Program-made: the position numbers and the translations under genes
Origin: Actinokineospora pegani
GTDB lineage: Bacteria; Actinomycetota; Actinomycetes; Mycobacteriales; Pseudonocardiaceae
DNA length: 64,000 bases
Reading direction: 5' to 3'
NCBI RefSeq assembly: GCF_009745975.1
Contig: NZ_WHOL01000098.1
Location: forward strand, 62,001 to 126,000
Notes under the pieces: model-generated
Seen by the model: only the letters and a program-made list of their open reading frames with translations
Databases searched by the model: none
Told to the model about the DNA's origin: nothing
Shown here: piece by piece, positions 54,671 through 63,504 of the stretch
Position numbering within the stretch: the stretch's first letter is position 1
Layout: each line of letters starts with the position of its first letter

Positions 54671-55882
54671 TCACTTCAGCTCAGCCGACGACTTCCCGAG
54701 CAGGCGACGGGCCACGATGAGCTGCTGGATCTGCTGGGTGCCCTCGAAGATGTCGAGGATCTTCGAGTCCCGGGCCCACTTCTCCAGCAGCGAGTTCTCG
54801 CTGTACCCCAGCGACCCGGTCAGCTCCACGCACCGCAGCGTGATGTCCGAGCCGGAGCGCCCGGCCTTCGCCTTGGCCATCGAGGCCTGCAGCGAGTTGG
54901 GCTGGCGGTTGTCGGCCATCCACGCGGCCTCCATGGCCAGCAGGTACGCGGCCTCGTAGTCGGCCTCGAGCTGGAGGAAGGTGGCGGCGGCGGCCGACTG
55001 GACCTGGGCGGGGCGGTCGTAGTCGATGACGACGCCGGAGTCCTCCAGGATTCGGCGGGTTTCCTCCAGGGAGGCGCGGGCCACGCCGATGGCCATGGCG
55101 GCGACGAGGGGGCGGGTGTTGTCGAAGGTCTGCATGACCCCCGCGAAGCCCTGTTCGGTGTTGACCTCGGGGGAGCCGAGCAGGTTGTCCTTGTGGACGC
55201 GCACGTTCTCGAGGCGGAAGTGGGCGGTGTCCGAGGCGCGGATGCCCAGCTTGTGCTCGAGGCGGACCAGCTCGAAGCCGGGGGTGCCGCGGTCGACCAC
55301 GAAGCTCTTGATGGCGGCCTTGCCCAGCGAGCGGTCCAGGGTGGCCCAGACGACGACGCAGTCCGCGCGTTCGCCCGAGGTCACGAAGATCTTCTCGCCG
55401 TTGAGGACGTAGTAGTCGCCGTCCTTGACCGCGGTGGCGCGGATGGCGCCGGAGTCCGAGCCGGTGTCGGGCTCGGTGATGGCCATGGCGGCCCACTTGC
55501 CCTTGTACCGCTCGAGCTGCTCGTCGTTGGCGACCGAGGCGATGGCCGCGTTGCCCAGGCCCTGGCGGGGCATCGACAGCAGCAGGCCCACATCGCCCCA
55601 GCACATCTCCATGGTGCCGAGCAGGAGCTGCATGTTGGAGCCGTTGCGGTTGCCCGGCTTCTCGTCCTTCTTGCCGTCGCGGCGCACACCACCGGCGCCC
55701 GCGCCGCCGCCGGAGGCCGACAGGCCGTCCAGCAGGGCGGCCAGCATGTCGAGTTCCTTGGGGTAGGTGTGCTCGGCCTGGTCGTACTTGCGGGAGTTCG
55801 GGCGGAAGAACTCGGCGGCGGCCGCGTGGGCCTGGTCCACGAGCTGCTCGAACTTCTTGGGGATCTCGAGGTTGATCGTCAT
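54671..55882 (-). CDS. Acyl-CoA dehydrogenase, FadE23-like
   Basis: 403 residues. ACAD with MAITEPDTGSDSGAIRA, GEKIFVTSGERAD, ACAD core and catalytic Glu in ILDIFEGTQQIQQLIVARRLLG. A low-complexity insert (ASGGGAGAGGVRRDGKKDEKPGNRNG) lies at about 55-80. It follows a 447-residue ACAD by 25 bp. Length and order match Mycobacterium tuberculosis FadE24-FadE23 (468 and 401 residues as I recall); in several actinobacterial pairs the two form one alpha2-beta2 enzyme. ATG 55882. Confidence 0.85.
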   Translation of the reverse strand: MTINLEIPKKFEQLVDQAHAAAAEFFRPNSRKYDQAEHTYPKELDMLAALLDGLSASGGGAGAGGVRRDGKKDEKPGNRNGSNMQLLLGTMEMCWGDVGLLLSMPRQGLGNAAIASVANDEQLERYKGKWAAMAITEPDTGSDSGAIRATAVKDGDYYVLNGEKIFVTSGERADCVVVWATLDRSLGKAAIKSFVVDRGTPGFELVRLEHKLGIRASDTAHFRLENVRVHKDNLLGSPEVNTEQGFAGVMQTFDNTRPLVAAMAIGVARASLEETRRILEDSGVVIDYDRPAQVQSAAAATFLQLEADYEAAYLLAMEAAWMADNRQPNSLQASMAKAKAGRSGSDITLRCVELTGSLGYSENSLLEKWARDSKILDIFEGTQQIQQLIVARRLLGKSSAELK

Positions 55883-55907
55883 CTCAGCTAATCCTCTTCT
55901 GGGGCCC

Positions 55908-57251
55908 TCAGACGAGGACGATGCCTTCGGTGAGACCGATAGCGCGCAGGTCGCGGTACCAGCGCTCGACGGGGTGCTCCTTGACGAACCCGTGCCCGCC
56001 GAGGAGCTGCACACCGTCGTTGCCGATCTGCATGCCCTTCTCGGCGCACAGCCTGCGGGCGAGGGCGGTCTCGCGGGCGAAGGTCTTGTTCTGCTCCGCG
56101 CGCGCGGCGGCCTTGTAGGTCAGCAGCCGCATGCCCTCGAGCTCGATGCCGATGTTGGCGACCATGAAGGCCACCGACTGGCGGTTGGAGATGGGCTCGC
56201 CGAAGGCGTGGCGCTCGTTGACGTAGGGGATCACGTAGTCGAGCACGGCCTGGCCGGTGCCGACGGCCAGCGCGCACCAGCCGATGCGCGACAGGCGGAT
56301 GGCCTCGGCGTAGGCGTCGGCCTTGCCGCCGCCGAGCAGCGCGGTGGCGGGCAGCTTGACCTTGTCCAGGCGCAGGCGGCCCATGCCCGCGGCGCGCAGG
56401 CCCATGGCGGGCTCGGACTCGACCGAGACGCCCGGGGTGGCGGACTCGACGATGAACAGCGCCGGGCCGCGGCCGTCGAGGTCGGCGGCGACGACGAACA
56501 GCTCGGCCTGGTTGGCGCGCGGCACCAGGGACTTCACGCCCTCGAGCACGAAGCCGCCCGCGGTGCGGTACGCCTTGGCCTTGAGCGAGAACGGGTCGAA
56601 CAGCGGCGTCGGCTCCTGCACGGCCAGCGCGGCGGCGGGGACGTTCTCGCCGACGAACGCGGGCAGGTAGGTCGACTGCTGGGTCTCGTCGCCCCACAGC
56701 ACCAGGGCGTTGGAGACCGCGGACGGCGCGAGGCAGGCCACGGCCAGGCCCATGTCGCCGTGCGCGAGGGCCTCGGCGACGAGCACGTTGGTGACCGCGG
56801 AGCGCTCGGTGCCCAGGCCGCCGAGCTGCTCGGGGACGCCGACCAGCGTCACGCCCAGCTCCTGGATCTGCGACAGCAGGCCCTGCGGCGCCTCGCACTT
56901 GGCGTCGGCGTCGGCGGCGATGGGGCGGATCTGCTCGGCGGCGAACTCGACCACCGTCTCGCGGATCATGCCCTGCTCTTCGTCAGGGGTGATGTCGAAC
57001 TGGCCGCGCTGCGGGGCGGCGGGCAGGCGCTCGGGCTTGCTCTGCTTGGTGGCCGAGGCGAAGGTGCGGCTCGCGGCGCCCGCGGCGACGAAGCCCGCGC
57101 GGGTCGTCTCGTACAGGCCCTTCTCCACCGGCTTGCGAAGGCCGAAGCGGTCCAGGACCTCGGCGCCCGCCAGCTTGTTCAACGCGGCAAGGACAGTCCC
57201 CATGGCGTCGCGCCTGGGCTGCCCGGTGCCCGCTCGTTCCTTCGTGGCCAT
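55908..57251 (-). CDS. Acyl-CoA dehydrogenase, FadE24-like
   Basis: 447 residues. It has a helical lead of about 75 residues not found in usual ACADs (VLAALNKLAGAEVLDRFGLRKPVEKGLYETTRAGF). The ACAD core follows, and the C-terminus stops at RDLRAIGLTEGIVLV, where the EGT motif and the last helix of ordinary ACADs would be. The shortened end and tandem partner (next gene) fit a heteromeric ACAD in which subunits share active-site parts. ATG 57251 has a palindrome 42 bp upstream. INH-induced FadE24 in mycobacteria is the closest known parallel by layout. Confidence 0.85.
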   Translation of the reverse strand: MATKERAGTGQPRRDAMGTVLAALNKLAGAEVLDRFGLRKPVEKGLYETTRAGFVAAGAASRTFASATKQSKPERLPAAPQRGQFDITPDEEQGMIRETVVEFAAEQIRPIAADADAKCEAPQGLLSQIQELGVTLVGVPEQLGGLGTERSAVTNVLVAEALAHGDMGLAVACLAPSAVSNALVLWGDETQQSTYLPAFVGENVPAAALAVQEPTPLFDPFSLKAKAYRTAGGFVLEGVKSLVPRANQAELFVVAADLDGRGPALFIVESATPGVSVESEPAMGLRAAGMGRLRLDKVKLPATALLGGGKADAYAEAIRLSRIGWCALAVGTGQAVLDYVIPYVNERHAFGEPISNRQSVAFMVANIGIELEGMRLLTYKAAARAEQNKTFARETALARRLCAEKGMQIGNDGVQLLGGHGFVKEHPVERWYRDLRAIGLTEGIVLV

Positions 57252-57292
57252 GAAGCTCCCACCTCGATGTCGACCCGGTCGATCCGGCTAAC

Positions 57293-57306
57293 CTACTCTA
57301 GAGTAG
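57293..57306. promoter_or_regulatory. Perfect 14-bp palindrome before the FadE24/23-like operon
   Basis: CTACTCTAGAGTAG is perfectly symmetrical and sits 42 bp upstream of the first start codon, in the promoter position. Candidate operator for a TetR-type lipid-responsive repressor; no such gene is adjacent. Confidence 0.65.
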
Positions 57307-57482
57307 CAATCGGTTCGGATCGACCCGTGTGACCGGCGTCACTCGCTTGGACTAGTCGTCGAAACCCGGCCGCCGCATGGTGTTCACCCAGCTCAGGGCC
57401 GTGATTTCGGCATCACGGCCAGTTATGGGGTGGTGACGCGGATGGCTGGCGACAGGCGCGGGAATTGTCCGCCGCGCACAAA

Positions 57483-58436
57483 TCAGCGGCGCTTGTCGAC
57501 AACTCCGACCATCGGCTTGCCCGCCAGGTAGCGCTCCAGGTTGTCCCGGAAGCGGCGCACGAGTTCCTCGCGCCAGCCGATGACGTCGCTGGACATGTGC
57601 GGGGAGATCAGGACGTTGGGCATGTCCCACAGCGACGACGAGGGCGGCAGCGGGTCGTCGGGGAACACGTCGAAGGCCACGCCCGCGATCTCGCCCGCGT
57701 CCAGCGCGTCGATCAGGTCGGGCTGCACGACCAGGCCGGAGCGGCCGATGTTGACCAGCCGGGCGGTCGGGCGCATGGCGCGCAGGAACGAGGCGTCCAC
57801 CATGCCCTGCGTCTCCGCGGTCAACGCGGCCGCGATGACCACCCAGTCGTGGTGGGGCAGCACCGAGCGCAGTTGGCCGTAGGGGACGACGTCGCCGAGG
57901 TCGGGGTCGTCGGCGCGCGACACGCGGGCGGCCCCGGAGACCACCACGCCCGCGGCGCCGAGCTTGCGGGCGACCGCGCGGGCGATCGGCCCGCCGCCGA
58001 CGACGAGGGCGCGCGAGCCCGCGACCCGCTCGGTCTCGCGCTGCTGCCAGTGCTTGCGCTGCTGCATGCGGATGATGGCGGGCAGGCGCTTGGCGAAGGC
58101 CAGGACGAGGCCGAGGACGTACTCGGCCATCGGCTCGTCGAACACGCCGCGGGAGTGGGTCAGCACGACGTCGCTCTCACGCAGCTCGGGGAACAGCAGG
58201 TGGTCGACCCCGGCGCCCGCGGCGTGCACCCAGCGCAGCGCGTTCGCGCCGTCCCAGGCGCGGCTGAGGGCGGTGGTGCGCCCGTCCCACACGAACAGCA
58301 CGTCGGCGCCGTTGAGCGCCGAGAACAGGTCGGACGAGCGGGCGTAGCGGATGCGGGCCAGCGCCTCGACCTGTCCCATCGCGGGCGGCCGGTCCGCCGC
58401 GTGCAGGACGACCACGATCGGCGTGCCGCTGTCCAT
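57483..58436 (-). CDS. D-2-hydroxyacid dehydrogenase (NAD-binding)
   Basis: 317 residues. LRWVHAAGAGVDHLLFPEL, nucleotide-binding loop VVGGGPIARAVARKLGAAG, catalytic Arg in VNIGRSGLVV, Glu/Asp region VAFDVFPDDPLPPSSSLWDMPNVLISPHMSS with the catalytic His in SPH. Reduces 2-ketoacids or oxidises D-2-hydroxyacids; substrate not predictable. ATG 58436 follows GAGGG. Divergent from the sigma-factor gene across 398 bp. Confidence 0.9.
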   Translation of the reverse strand: MDSGTPIVVVLHAADRPPAMGQVEALARIRYARSSDLFSALNGADVLFVWDGRTTALSRAWDGANALRWVHAAGAGVDHLLFPELRESDVVLTHSRGVFDEPMAEYVLGLVLAFAKRLPAIIRMQQRKHWQQRETERVAGSRALVVGGGPIARAVARKLGAAGVVVSGAARVSRADDPDLGDVVPYGQLRSVLPHHDWVVIAAALTAETQGMVDASFLRAMRPTARLVNIGRSGLVVQPDLIDALDAGEIAGVAFDVFPDDPLPPSSSLWDMPNVLISPHMSSDVIGWREELVRRFRDNLERYLAGKPMVGVVDKRR

Positions 58437-58834
58437 CAGCTGAGTTCCCTCCCTGTTGCCCGTTGCTCCATCAGTGGAAGTCATCACCCTTGTGGAGTAG
58501 TGCGAATCGCGCAGGCCGCGGAGGCGGCCCGGCCGCACCCGGCCCTGGCCCCCACCCCGGTCGCCGGGGCTGCGGTACCAGCCTACGGCTGTCGACCGGA
58601 ACACACAGAAGTGCAGGTTGGACCGGATATCGTACGACGGACGGGCGAACCGGCCGCCGTCCGGGGCGTTCTGCGCCAGCTTGGGACCTTGGACCCTGTC
58701 CGGCGCGAGGTTGAATCGAGAACTATCACCCTCATGCAGCAGTGGACCCTCTGGTGTGGGGCGAAGAACCCGGCTACGATCACTCTCCGTCAGGGCCACC
58801 ATCGAATCCGACGGTCTAACGGACGGGAACCGCG
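58437..58834. other. Intergenic region upstream of the sigma factor, no gene
   Basis: 398 bp between the divergent dehydrogenase and sigma-factor genes. Contains an AT-richer patch at 58600-58640 and a possible -10 TACGAT at 58774. No clear -35 and no long palindrome. Confidence 0.4.
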
Positions 58835-59560
58835 GTGAGCCGGGACACCAGCACCGTTCCGGACCTCGCTGGCGCACCCACCCACACTGGCGCGCCGAAC
58901 ACTCTGGGGGCTCATGTGAGTTCTTCTCCACCACCCGTGCCCGGCACGGCCAAGCCGCGGTCGACCGCCACCACGGACGCGGTCTTCACCCGGCTCAAGA
59001 GCGGCGCGTTCCACGAGCTGGTCGCGGCCTCGATGGCGGGCGACGAGCAGTCGATCGGCACCCTGTTCGCCTGGATCAACCCGGCGATCGTGCGCTACTG
59101 CCGCGCCCGCATCGGCCGCACCGGCAGCGCCTACTCCTCCGCCGACGACGTGGCCCAGGAGATCATGCTGGCCGTCCTCGGCGCGCTCCCCCGCTACAAC
59201 GACGCGCCGGAGTCGTTCCTGCCGTTCGTGTACGGGATCGCCTCGCACAAGGTGGCCGACTACTACCGCCGCGCGGGCCGCGACCGCTCCGACCCCGTCG
59301 CCGACGTCCCGGACACCATCGACCACGGCCTGGGCCCCGAGCAGGCCACCCTGCGCGGCGAGATGCGCTCCCGCTTGGTCGGGCTGCTCGACACCCTCGC
59401 CCCCCGCCAGCGCGAGATCCTCGTCCTGCGCCTGGTCGTCGGCCTCTCCGCCCAGGAGACCGCGACCGCCATCGGCCTCACCGCCACCGCCGTGCGCGTG
59501 GCGCAGCACCGGGCGCTGACCCGCCTGCGCGGCAGCCTGTCGATCCAAGACTGGGTGTAA
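58835..59560 (+). CDS. shbA: ECF sigma factor, ShbA/SigD-like
   Basis: 241 residues. An N-terminal Ser/Thr/Pro-rich extension of about 45 residues, region 2 (GTLFAWINPAIVRYCRARIGRTGSAYSSADDVAQEIMLAVL, FVYGIASHKVADYYRR), and region 4 (LAPRQREILVLRLVVGLSAQETATAIGLTATAVRVAQHRALTRLRGSL). This is the ShbA/SigD group; in Streptomyces ShbA drives hrdB transcription. GTG 58835. No anti-sigma factor lies next to it. Symbol given by family resemblance. Confidence 0.8.
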   Translation: MSRDTSTVPDLAGAPTHTGAPNTLGAHVSSSPPPVPGTAKPRSTATTDAVFTRLKSGAFHELVAASMAGDEQSIGTLFAWINPAIVRYCRARIGRTGSAYSSADDVAQEIMLAVLGALPRYNDAPESFLPFVYGIASHKVADYYRRAGRDRSDPVADVPDTIDHGLGPEQATLRGEMRSRLVGLLDTLAPRQREILVLRLVVGLSAQETATAIGLTATAVRVAQHRALTRLRGSLSIQDWV

Positions 59561-59573
59561 GAGCCCCGGGAAG

Positions 59574-59612
59574 ACCGCGAAGGCCCCGTTCGCTGGAACG
59601 CGGGCCTCGCGG
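59574..59612. terminator. Bidirectional terminator hairpin
   Basis: Arms ACCGCGAAGGCCC and GGGCC-TCGCGGT with one bulge and a loop of about 15 bases, between the convergent sigma-factor and methyltransferase genes. Confidence 0.65.
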
Positions 59613-59632
59613 TGTCCTGGTCAGAGGGCTGG

Positions 59633-60259
59633 TCAGAGAACCCTGGCGCGCAGGTAGAGCTGCACCTCGATGCGCCCCGGCTCGGCCTGCGTCTCGTACT
59701 CGCGCATCGACACGACCTCGAAGCCCGCCTCCGCGACCACCTGGCGCAGCCGGTCCGGCGGGTAGGCGGTCACCGTGGTCGGCGAGCCGAGGAAGTTGAC
59801 CGGCAGCGCGTCGAAGTCGCCCTGCACCATGCTGATCAGCACCAGCTTCGGGCCGCGCAGCAGACCGCGGATGCCCTCCAGCGTCCGGACGACGTCGGCG
59901 CGCGGGAGCATCAGCAGCGCGAAGAAGGTCACCACGGCGTCGAACTCGCCGAGGGCGTCCAGCTCGCGCAGGTCGCCCTGGATGTAGGTGGCGCCGGGGG
60001 CCTGCTGGGCGGCGAGTTCGAGCATGACCGAGGACTCGTCGACGCCGACGGTGTCCATGCCCGCGGCGACGAGCTGCTTGCAGGTGGGCAGTCCGCTGCC
60101 GCAGCCGAGGTCGAGCACGCGGGAGCCGGGGGGGAGCTGCTCGATGAGCCACTGGGCCTCGCCCATCTGGACGTCGCGCTCGACGAACGACTCGTCGTAG
60201 CGCGCGCCGATGAGGTCGAAGGGGGCTGGGGAGGTCTCGTCGGTCACGCGAGACAGCAT
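59633..60259 (-). CDS. Class I SAM-dependent methyltransferase
   Basis: 208 residues. Motif I VLDLGCGSGLPT, GVDESSVMLELAAQQ, GDLREL, FDAVVTFFALLMLPR, and C-terminal strands. Proteins that start TDETSPAPFDLIGARYDESFVERD are small-molecule methyltransferases; acceptor unknown. ATG 60259 is used; GTG 60247 begins the conserved part. Same strand as, but 37 bp downstream of, the MaoC gene, so possibly in its operon. Confidence 0.88.
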   Translation of the reverse strand: MLSRVTDETSPAPFDLIGARYDESFVERDVQMGEAQWLIEQLPPGSRVLDLGCGSGLPTCKQLVAAGMDTVGVDESSVMLELAAQQAPGATYIQGDLRELDALGEFDAVVTFFALLMLPRADVVRTLEGIRGLLRGPKLVLISMVQGDFDALPVNFLGSPTTVTAYPPDRLRQVVAEAGFEVVSMREYETQAEPGRIEVQLYLRARVL

Positions 60260-60296
60260 GCCCGCGCGCACCGCCCTGGTCCAGGGTGGTGCGCAA

Positions 60297-61154
60297 CTAT
60301 CCCCAGCGCAGTTCCACGGCGTCGAGCACGGGCGCCTCGTCGCGGCCGGGGGCGGTGGTCGTGGCGCGCAGCGCCGAGTCCTCCAGCCAGGCCCGGGTGC
60401 GCAGCGACTCGCCCGGGTAGACCACTCCCGCGAAGCGGGCGCTGAACCCGGTCACCGGGTCCGCGTCACCGTCGAGGACCGCTCCGACCAGGGCCTTGCA
60501 CACGACGCCGAAGGTGCACAGGCCGTGCAGGATCGGCGCCGGGTAGCCCGCGGCCCTGGCGAAGGCCGGGTCGGCGTGCAGCGGGTTGGCGTCGCCGCAG
60601 AGCCGGTAGAGCAGGGCCTGCTGCGGCAGGGTCGCCGAGTCGATGGCGAGGTCCGGCGGGCGGTCGGGCTCCCACGGCGCCGTCCTGGGGCCCCGTCCGC
60701 CGCCGAAGCCGCCCGCCCCGCGCACGACCAGCGTCGACTGGCTCGTCCACAGCGGGCCTGCGTCGGCGTGCGCGGTGGCGTCGATGACGACCACGGCGTC
60801 GACCCCCTTGTCCCACACGTGCGAGACCACCCGCTGGACCCGCACCGAGCCCGAGGTCGGCAGCGGCACCGGCAGCGCGACCGACTGGGCGCCGTGCAGC
60901 ACCTTGGCCAGGTCGGCGCGGACGCCGGGCAGCCGCAGCGCGGGTGGCTCGAACATGCCCAGGCTGGGCACCAGCGCGGCGTAGGTGGGCAGCACGCGCA
61001 GGTCGTCCTCGTAGGCGTAGCGCAGCTCGCGGGGGTCGAACGGGTCGCTGCCCGCGCCGAGGGCCAGGTTGTAGCGCAGCACGTCGACCGGGGACCAGGT
61101 GTGCTCGACGTCGGGCAGCCGGGAGCCGACCGCGGCGGCGGGGTCGACGCTCAT
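60297..61154 (-). CDS. MaoC-family (R)-specific enoyl-CoA hydratase, double hotdog
   Basis: 285 residues. The N-terminal inactive hotdog has ELRYAYEDDLRVLPTYAALV; the C-terminal catalytic hotdog has LLYRLCGDANPLHADPAFARAAGYPAPILHGLCTFGVV, in which the Asp and His of GDANPLHADP are the hydratase 2 motif. This is the multifunctional-enzyme-2 hydratase type used on bulky acyl-CoAs such as sterol side chains or long fatty acids. The ATG overlaps the stop of the reductase gene (ATGA). Confidence 0.9.
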   Translation of the reverse strand: MSVDPAAAVGSRLPDVEHTWSPVDVLRYNLALGAGSDPFDPRELRYAYEDDLRVLPTYAALVPSLGMFEPPALRLPGVRADLAKVLHGAQSVALPVPLPTSGSVRVQRVVSHVWDKGVDAVVVIDATAHADAGPLWTSQSTLVVRGAGGFGGGRGPRTAPWEPDRPPDLAIDSATLPQQALLYRLCGDANPLHADPAFARAAGYPAPILHGLCTFGVVCKALVGAVLDGDADPVTGFSARFAGVVYPGESLRTRAWLEDSALRATTTAPGRDEAPVLDAVELRWG

Positions 61155-61903
61155 CCCGCCGCGCGGCTGGGCAGCGGCTTGCGCTCGGCGCGCTCGAACG
61201 GGTTGGCCGCCAGCGACACGAAGCGCTCCATGTGCCTGCGCTCGCGCGGGACCTCCAGCAGCGTCAGCGCCTCGGTGACCGCGGCCATGAACGGCTGCGG
61301 GCCGCAGGTGAAGCAGTCGTGCGCCGCCGCGTGCGGGCGCGCCAGCTCCACCAGCGCCCCCGCCGACGGCAGGCCGCGCTCGGTCTCCAGCCAGTGGGTC
61401 ACGGTGAGCCGGTCGCCGTGGCGGGCGCGCAGCGCGTCGAGGTGCTCGGCGAAGATCACCGAGTGCCGGTCGCGGTTCGCGTAGACCAGGGCGACGTTGC
61501 GCTCGCCCTGCTCCAGGGCCGACTTGAGCACGGACATCACGGGGGTGATGCCGGAGCCGCCCGCGAACAGCAGCAGGTCGTCGTCGTAGTGCTTGGGGCC
61601 GAAGACCCCGGACGGGGCGAGGACCTCGATCTCCTGGCCCGCCTCGACGTTGTCGCAGATCCAGTTCGAGGCGTACCCGTCGGCGGTGCGCTTGACGGTG
61701 ACCTGCGGGCGGTCCCCGACGTGCGGGGAGCTCGACAGCGAGTAGCAGCGCGCCACCGACCCCGTCCGCTCGCTGGGCACGCGCAGGGTGAGGAACTGGC
61801 CCGGCCGGTAGTCGAGGTCGGCGTCGAACACGATCGACCGCGCGTCGGGGGTCTCGGCGACCACCTGGGCCACTGGCAGCAGGTGCGAGGTCAGAGCGGC
61901 CAC
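61151..61903 (-). CDS. KshB-like flavin reductase lacking its [2Fe-2S] domain
   Basis: 250 residues. FAD domain with RPGQFLTLRVP, RCYSLSSSPH, and NAD domain with LLLFAGGSGITPVMSVLKSAL, VYANRDRHSVIF, CGPQPFMAAV. It ends MERFVSLAANPFERAERKPLPSRAAG. That is the point where KshB/HmpX-type reductases (about 340-350 residues) continue into a plant-type ferredoxin domain with four Cys; here the stop comes instead and the MaoC gene starts. So it may need a separate ferredoxin. GTG 61903 follows GGAGG at 6 bases. Role inferred: electron supply to a Rieske or other oxygenase in lipid breakdown. Confidence 0.85.
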   Translation of the reverse strand: MAALTSHLLPVAQVVAETPDARSIVFDADLDYRPGQFLTLRVPSERTGSVARCYSLSSSPHVGDRPQVTVKRTADGYASNWICDNVEAGQEIEVLAPSGVFGPKHYDDDLLLFAGGSGITPVMSVLKSALEQGERNVALVYANRDRHSVIFAEHLDALRARHGDRLTVTHWLETERGLPSAGALVELARPHAAAHDCFTCGPQPFMAAVTEALTLLEVPRERRHMERFVSLAANPFERAERKPLPSRAAG

Positions 61904-62325
61904 CGGGTACCTCCATGTTCCACGCGCGCGGGGCGCAGCCACGACGAGCAAGCCAGGTACTGACATGTACCTGACCATCATCGTCTGCCGACCCACCCCG
62001 CGCCAAGCCCCCGCGGAGCGCCTGGCCGCGCCCCACCCCTGCCCGGACTCCGCGCGGCGGGTCCCACCGCCGCCACAGCCGAGGGAGCGATCCGACATAT
62101 ACATGGGGCAAGTCATTTGAGTAATTGCAATGCTGTTTCCCCCACAAGGGGCAGAACGCCCGCACTCCGGATACGTTCGACCGGACCAGCGCGGAAGCAA
62201 CACGATCGCATGACATGTCTCGCTGACGGACAGCCGGGAGGTGTACCGTCTACGCGGTTATGCAATTGCATGAAAACAATCCGCACCACCGACGGCCCCG
62301 GGTCGGCGGCTGACAAGGAGAGCCG
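61904..62325. promoter_or_regulatory. Divergent promoter region with AATTGC palindromes
   Basis: 422 bp between the KshB-like and XRE genes. Contains ATTGCAAT (62124-62131) and the perfect 12-bp palindrome ATGCAATTGCAT (62260-62271), both based on AATTGCA/TGCAATT, 55 bp before the XRE start for the second. Candidate operators of the XRE regulator. No ORF with normal codon use. Confidence 0.5.
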
Positions 62326-63186
62326 ATGCCCGGACAGGGGCCCCTGATCCCCCGACGCAGGCTCGGCGCCGAACTGCGCCGCCTCCGGGAGGCCGCGGGC
62401 CTGCACCTCAACCACGCGGCGGCGCACCTGGAGTGCAGCACCAGCAAGATCAGCCGCTTGGAGACGGGCCAGGGCATCCCCAAGTCCCGCGACGTGCGCG
62501 ACCTGCTGGGCCTCTACGGCCTCGCGGACCAGAAGGCCGTCGACCGCCTGATCCGCCTCGTCGGCGAGGGCAAGCGCCAAGCCTGGTGGCAGGAGCTCAA
62601 CGCCGCCCTGACCACGAACCTCGACCAGTACATCTCCCTGGAGTCCGAGGCCTCCCTGCAGCGGGACTTCTCCATGTCGGCGATCTTCGGCCTGCTGCAG
62701 ACCGAGGAGTACGCGCGGTCACTGCTGCGCGCGATCGACCCCGTCGCCGAGGCCGCGACGATCGACAAGCGCGTGGAACTGCGCATGCAGCGCCAGGTCG
62801 CCCACCGCGCGCGCACCGACCGGCCGCGCCTGGACGTGATCCTCGACGAGTCGACGCTGCGGCGCACCGTGGGCTCGCCAGCGACCATGCGAGAACAGCT
62901 CGCCACGCTGCTCGAGGTGAACCCGACGCGCCACGACCGGCTCCGGGTGCTGCCGTTCAGCGCCCCGCCCGACATGGGCACGCAGTGCTCCTTCGTCATC
63001 TTCACCTTCGACAGCGACTTCGACAGGAACGCCGTCCACATCGAACTCCCCGGTGGCGACCGTTGGTTGGAGGTGGAATCCGACGTGCGGCGGTACACCG
63101 AATTCTTCCAGTCCCTCGCGGAGAAAAGCCTCGGCGAGGATGAATCGGATGCCATGATCAGCAGGATCATGGCCGAGCACAAATAG
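62326..63186 (+). CDS. XRE-family regulator with DUF5753
   Basis: 286 residues. HTH (LGAELRRLREAAGLHLNHAAAHLECSTSKISRLETGQGIP) then DUF5753 (about 90-270; IFGLLQTEEYARSLLRAIDP, LDVILDESTLRRTVG, RVLPFSAPPDMGTQCSFVIFTFDS). ATG 62326 follows AAGGAGAG. The DUF397 gene starts 2 bp after the stop. Same family as the locus at 18834 but clearly diverged from it. Confidence 0.92.
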   Translation: MPGQGPLIPRRRLGAELRRLREAAGLHLNHAAAHLECSTSKISRLETGQGIPKSRDVRDLLGLYGLADQKAVDRLIRLVGEGKRQAWWQELNAALTTNLDQYISLESEASLQRDFSMSAIFGLLQTEEYARSLLRAIDPVAEAATIDKRVELRMQRQVAHRARTDRPRLDVILDESTLRRTVGSPATMREQLATLLEVNPTRHDRLRVLPFSAPPDMGTQCSFVIFTFDSDFDRNAVHIELPGGDRWLEVESDVRRYTEFFQSLAEKSLGEDESDAMISRIMAEHK

Positions 63187-63188
63187 GA

Positions 63189-63395
63189 ATGTCTGTGACA
63201 ACCCGTTCCGAATTCCGGCAGAGCAGCTTCTGCTCCAACGGCAACTGCGTCCAGGTCGCCATCCTCGGTGACGGCTCCGCCGCCCTGCGGGACTCCAAGA
63301 ACGCCGCCGCGCCCGCGCACACCATCTCCCGGGCGGGGTGGGACCAGTTCCGCGCCAGCCTGAAATCCGGGGAGCTCGCGGCACGCGCTGTCTGA
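63189..63395 (+). CDS. DUF397 protein
   Basis: 68 residues: FRQSSFCSNGNCVQVAIL, LRDSKNAAAPAHTISRAGWDQF, then an Ala-rich end. ATG 63189. The pair with 62326 is the usual regulator/DUF397 unit. The N-terminal lead is longer than in the other copies here. Confidence 0.88.
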   Translation: MSVTTRSEFRQSSFCSNGNCVQVAILGDGSAALRDSKNAAAPAHTISRAGWDQFRASLKSGELAARAV

Positions 63396-63504
63396 TTCCC
63401 GTCGCTGCCCCCGACCGGTCGGGCGGACGAATGGCCGGTGCTCCCGGGTGGTTCGCTAGTCTCGGACGTCGGAGTCGGGGACGGGAACCACACACGAGGA
63501 GAGG

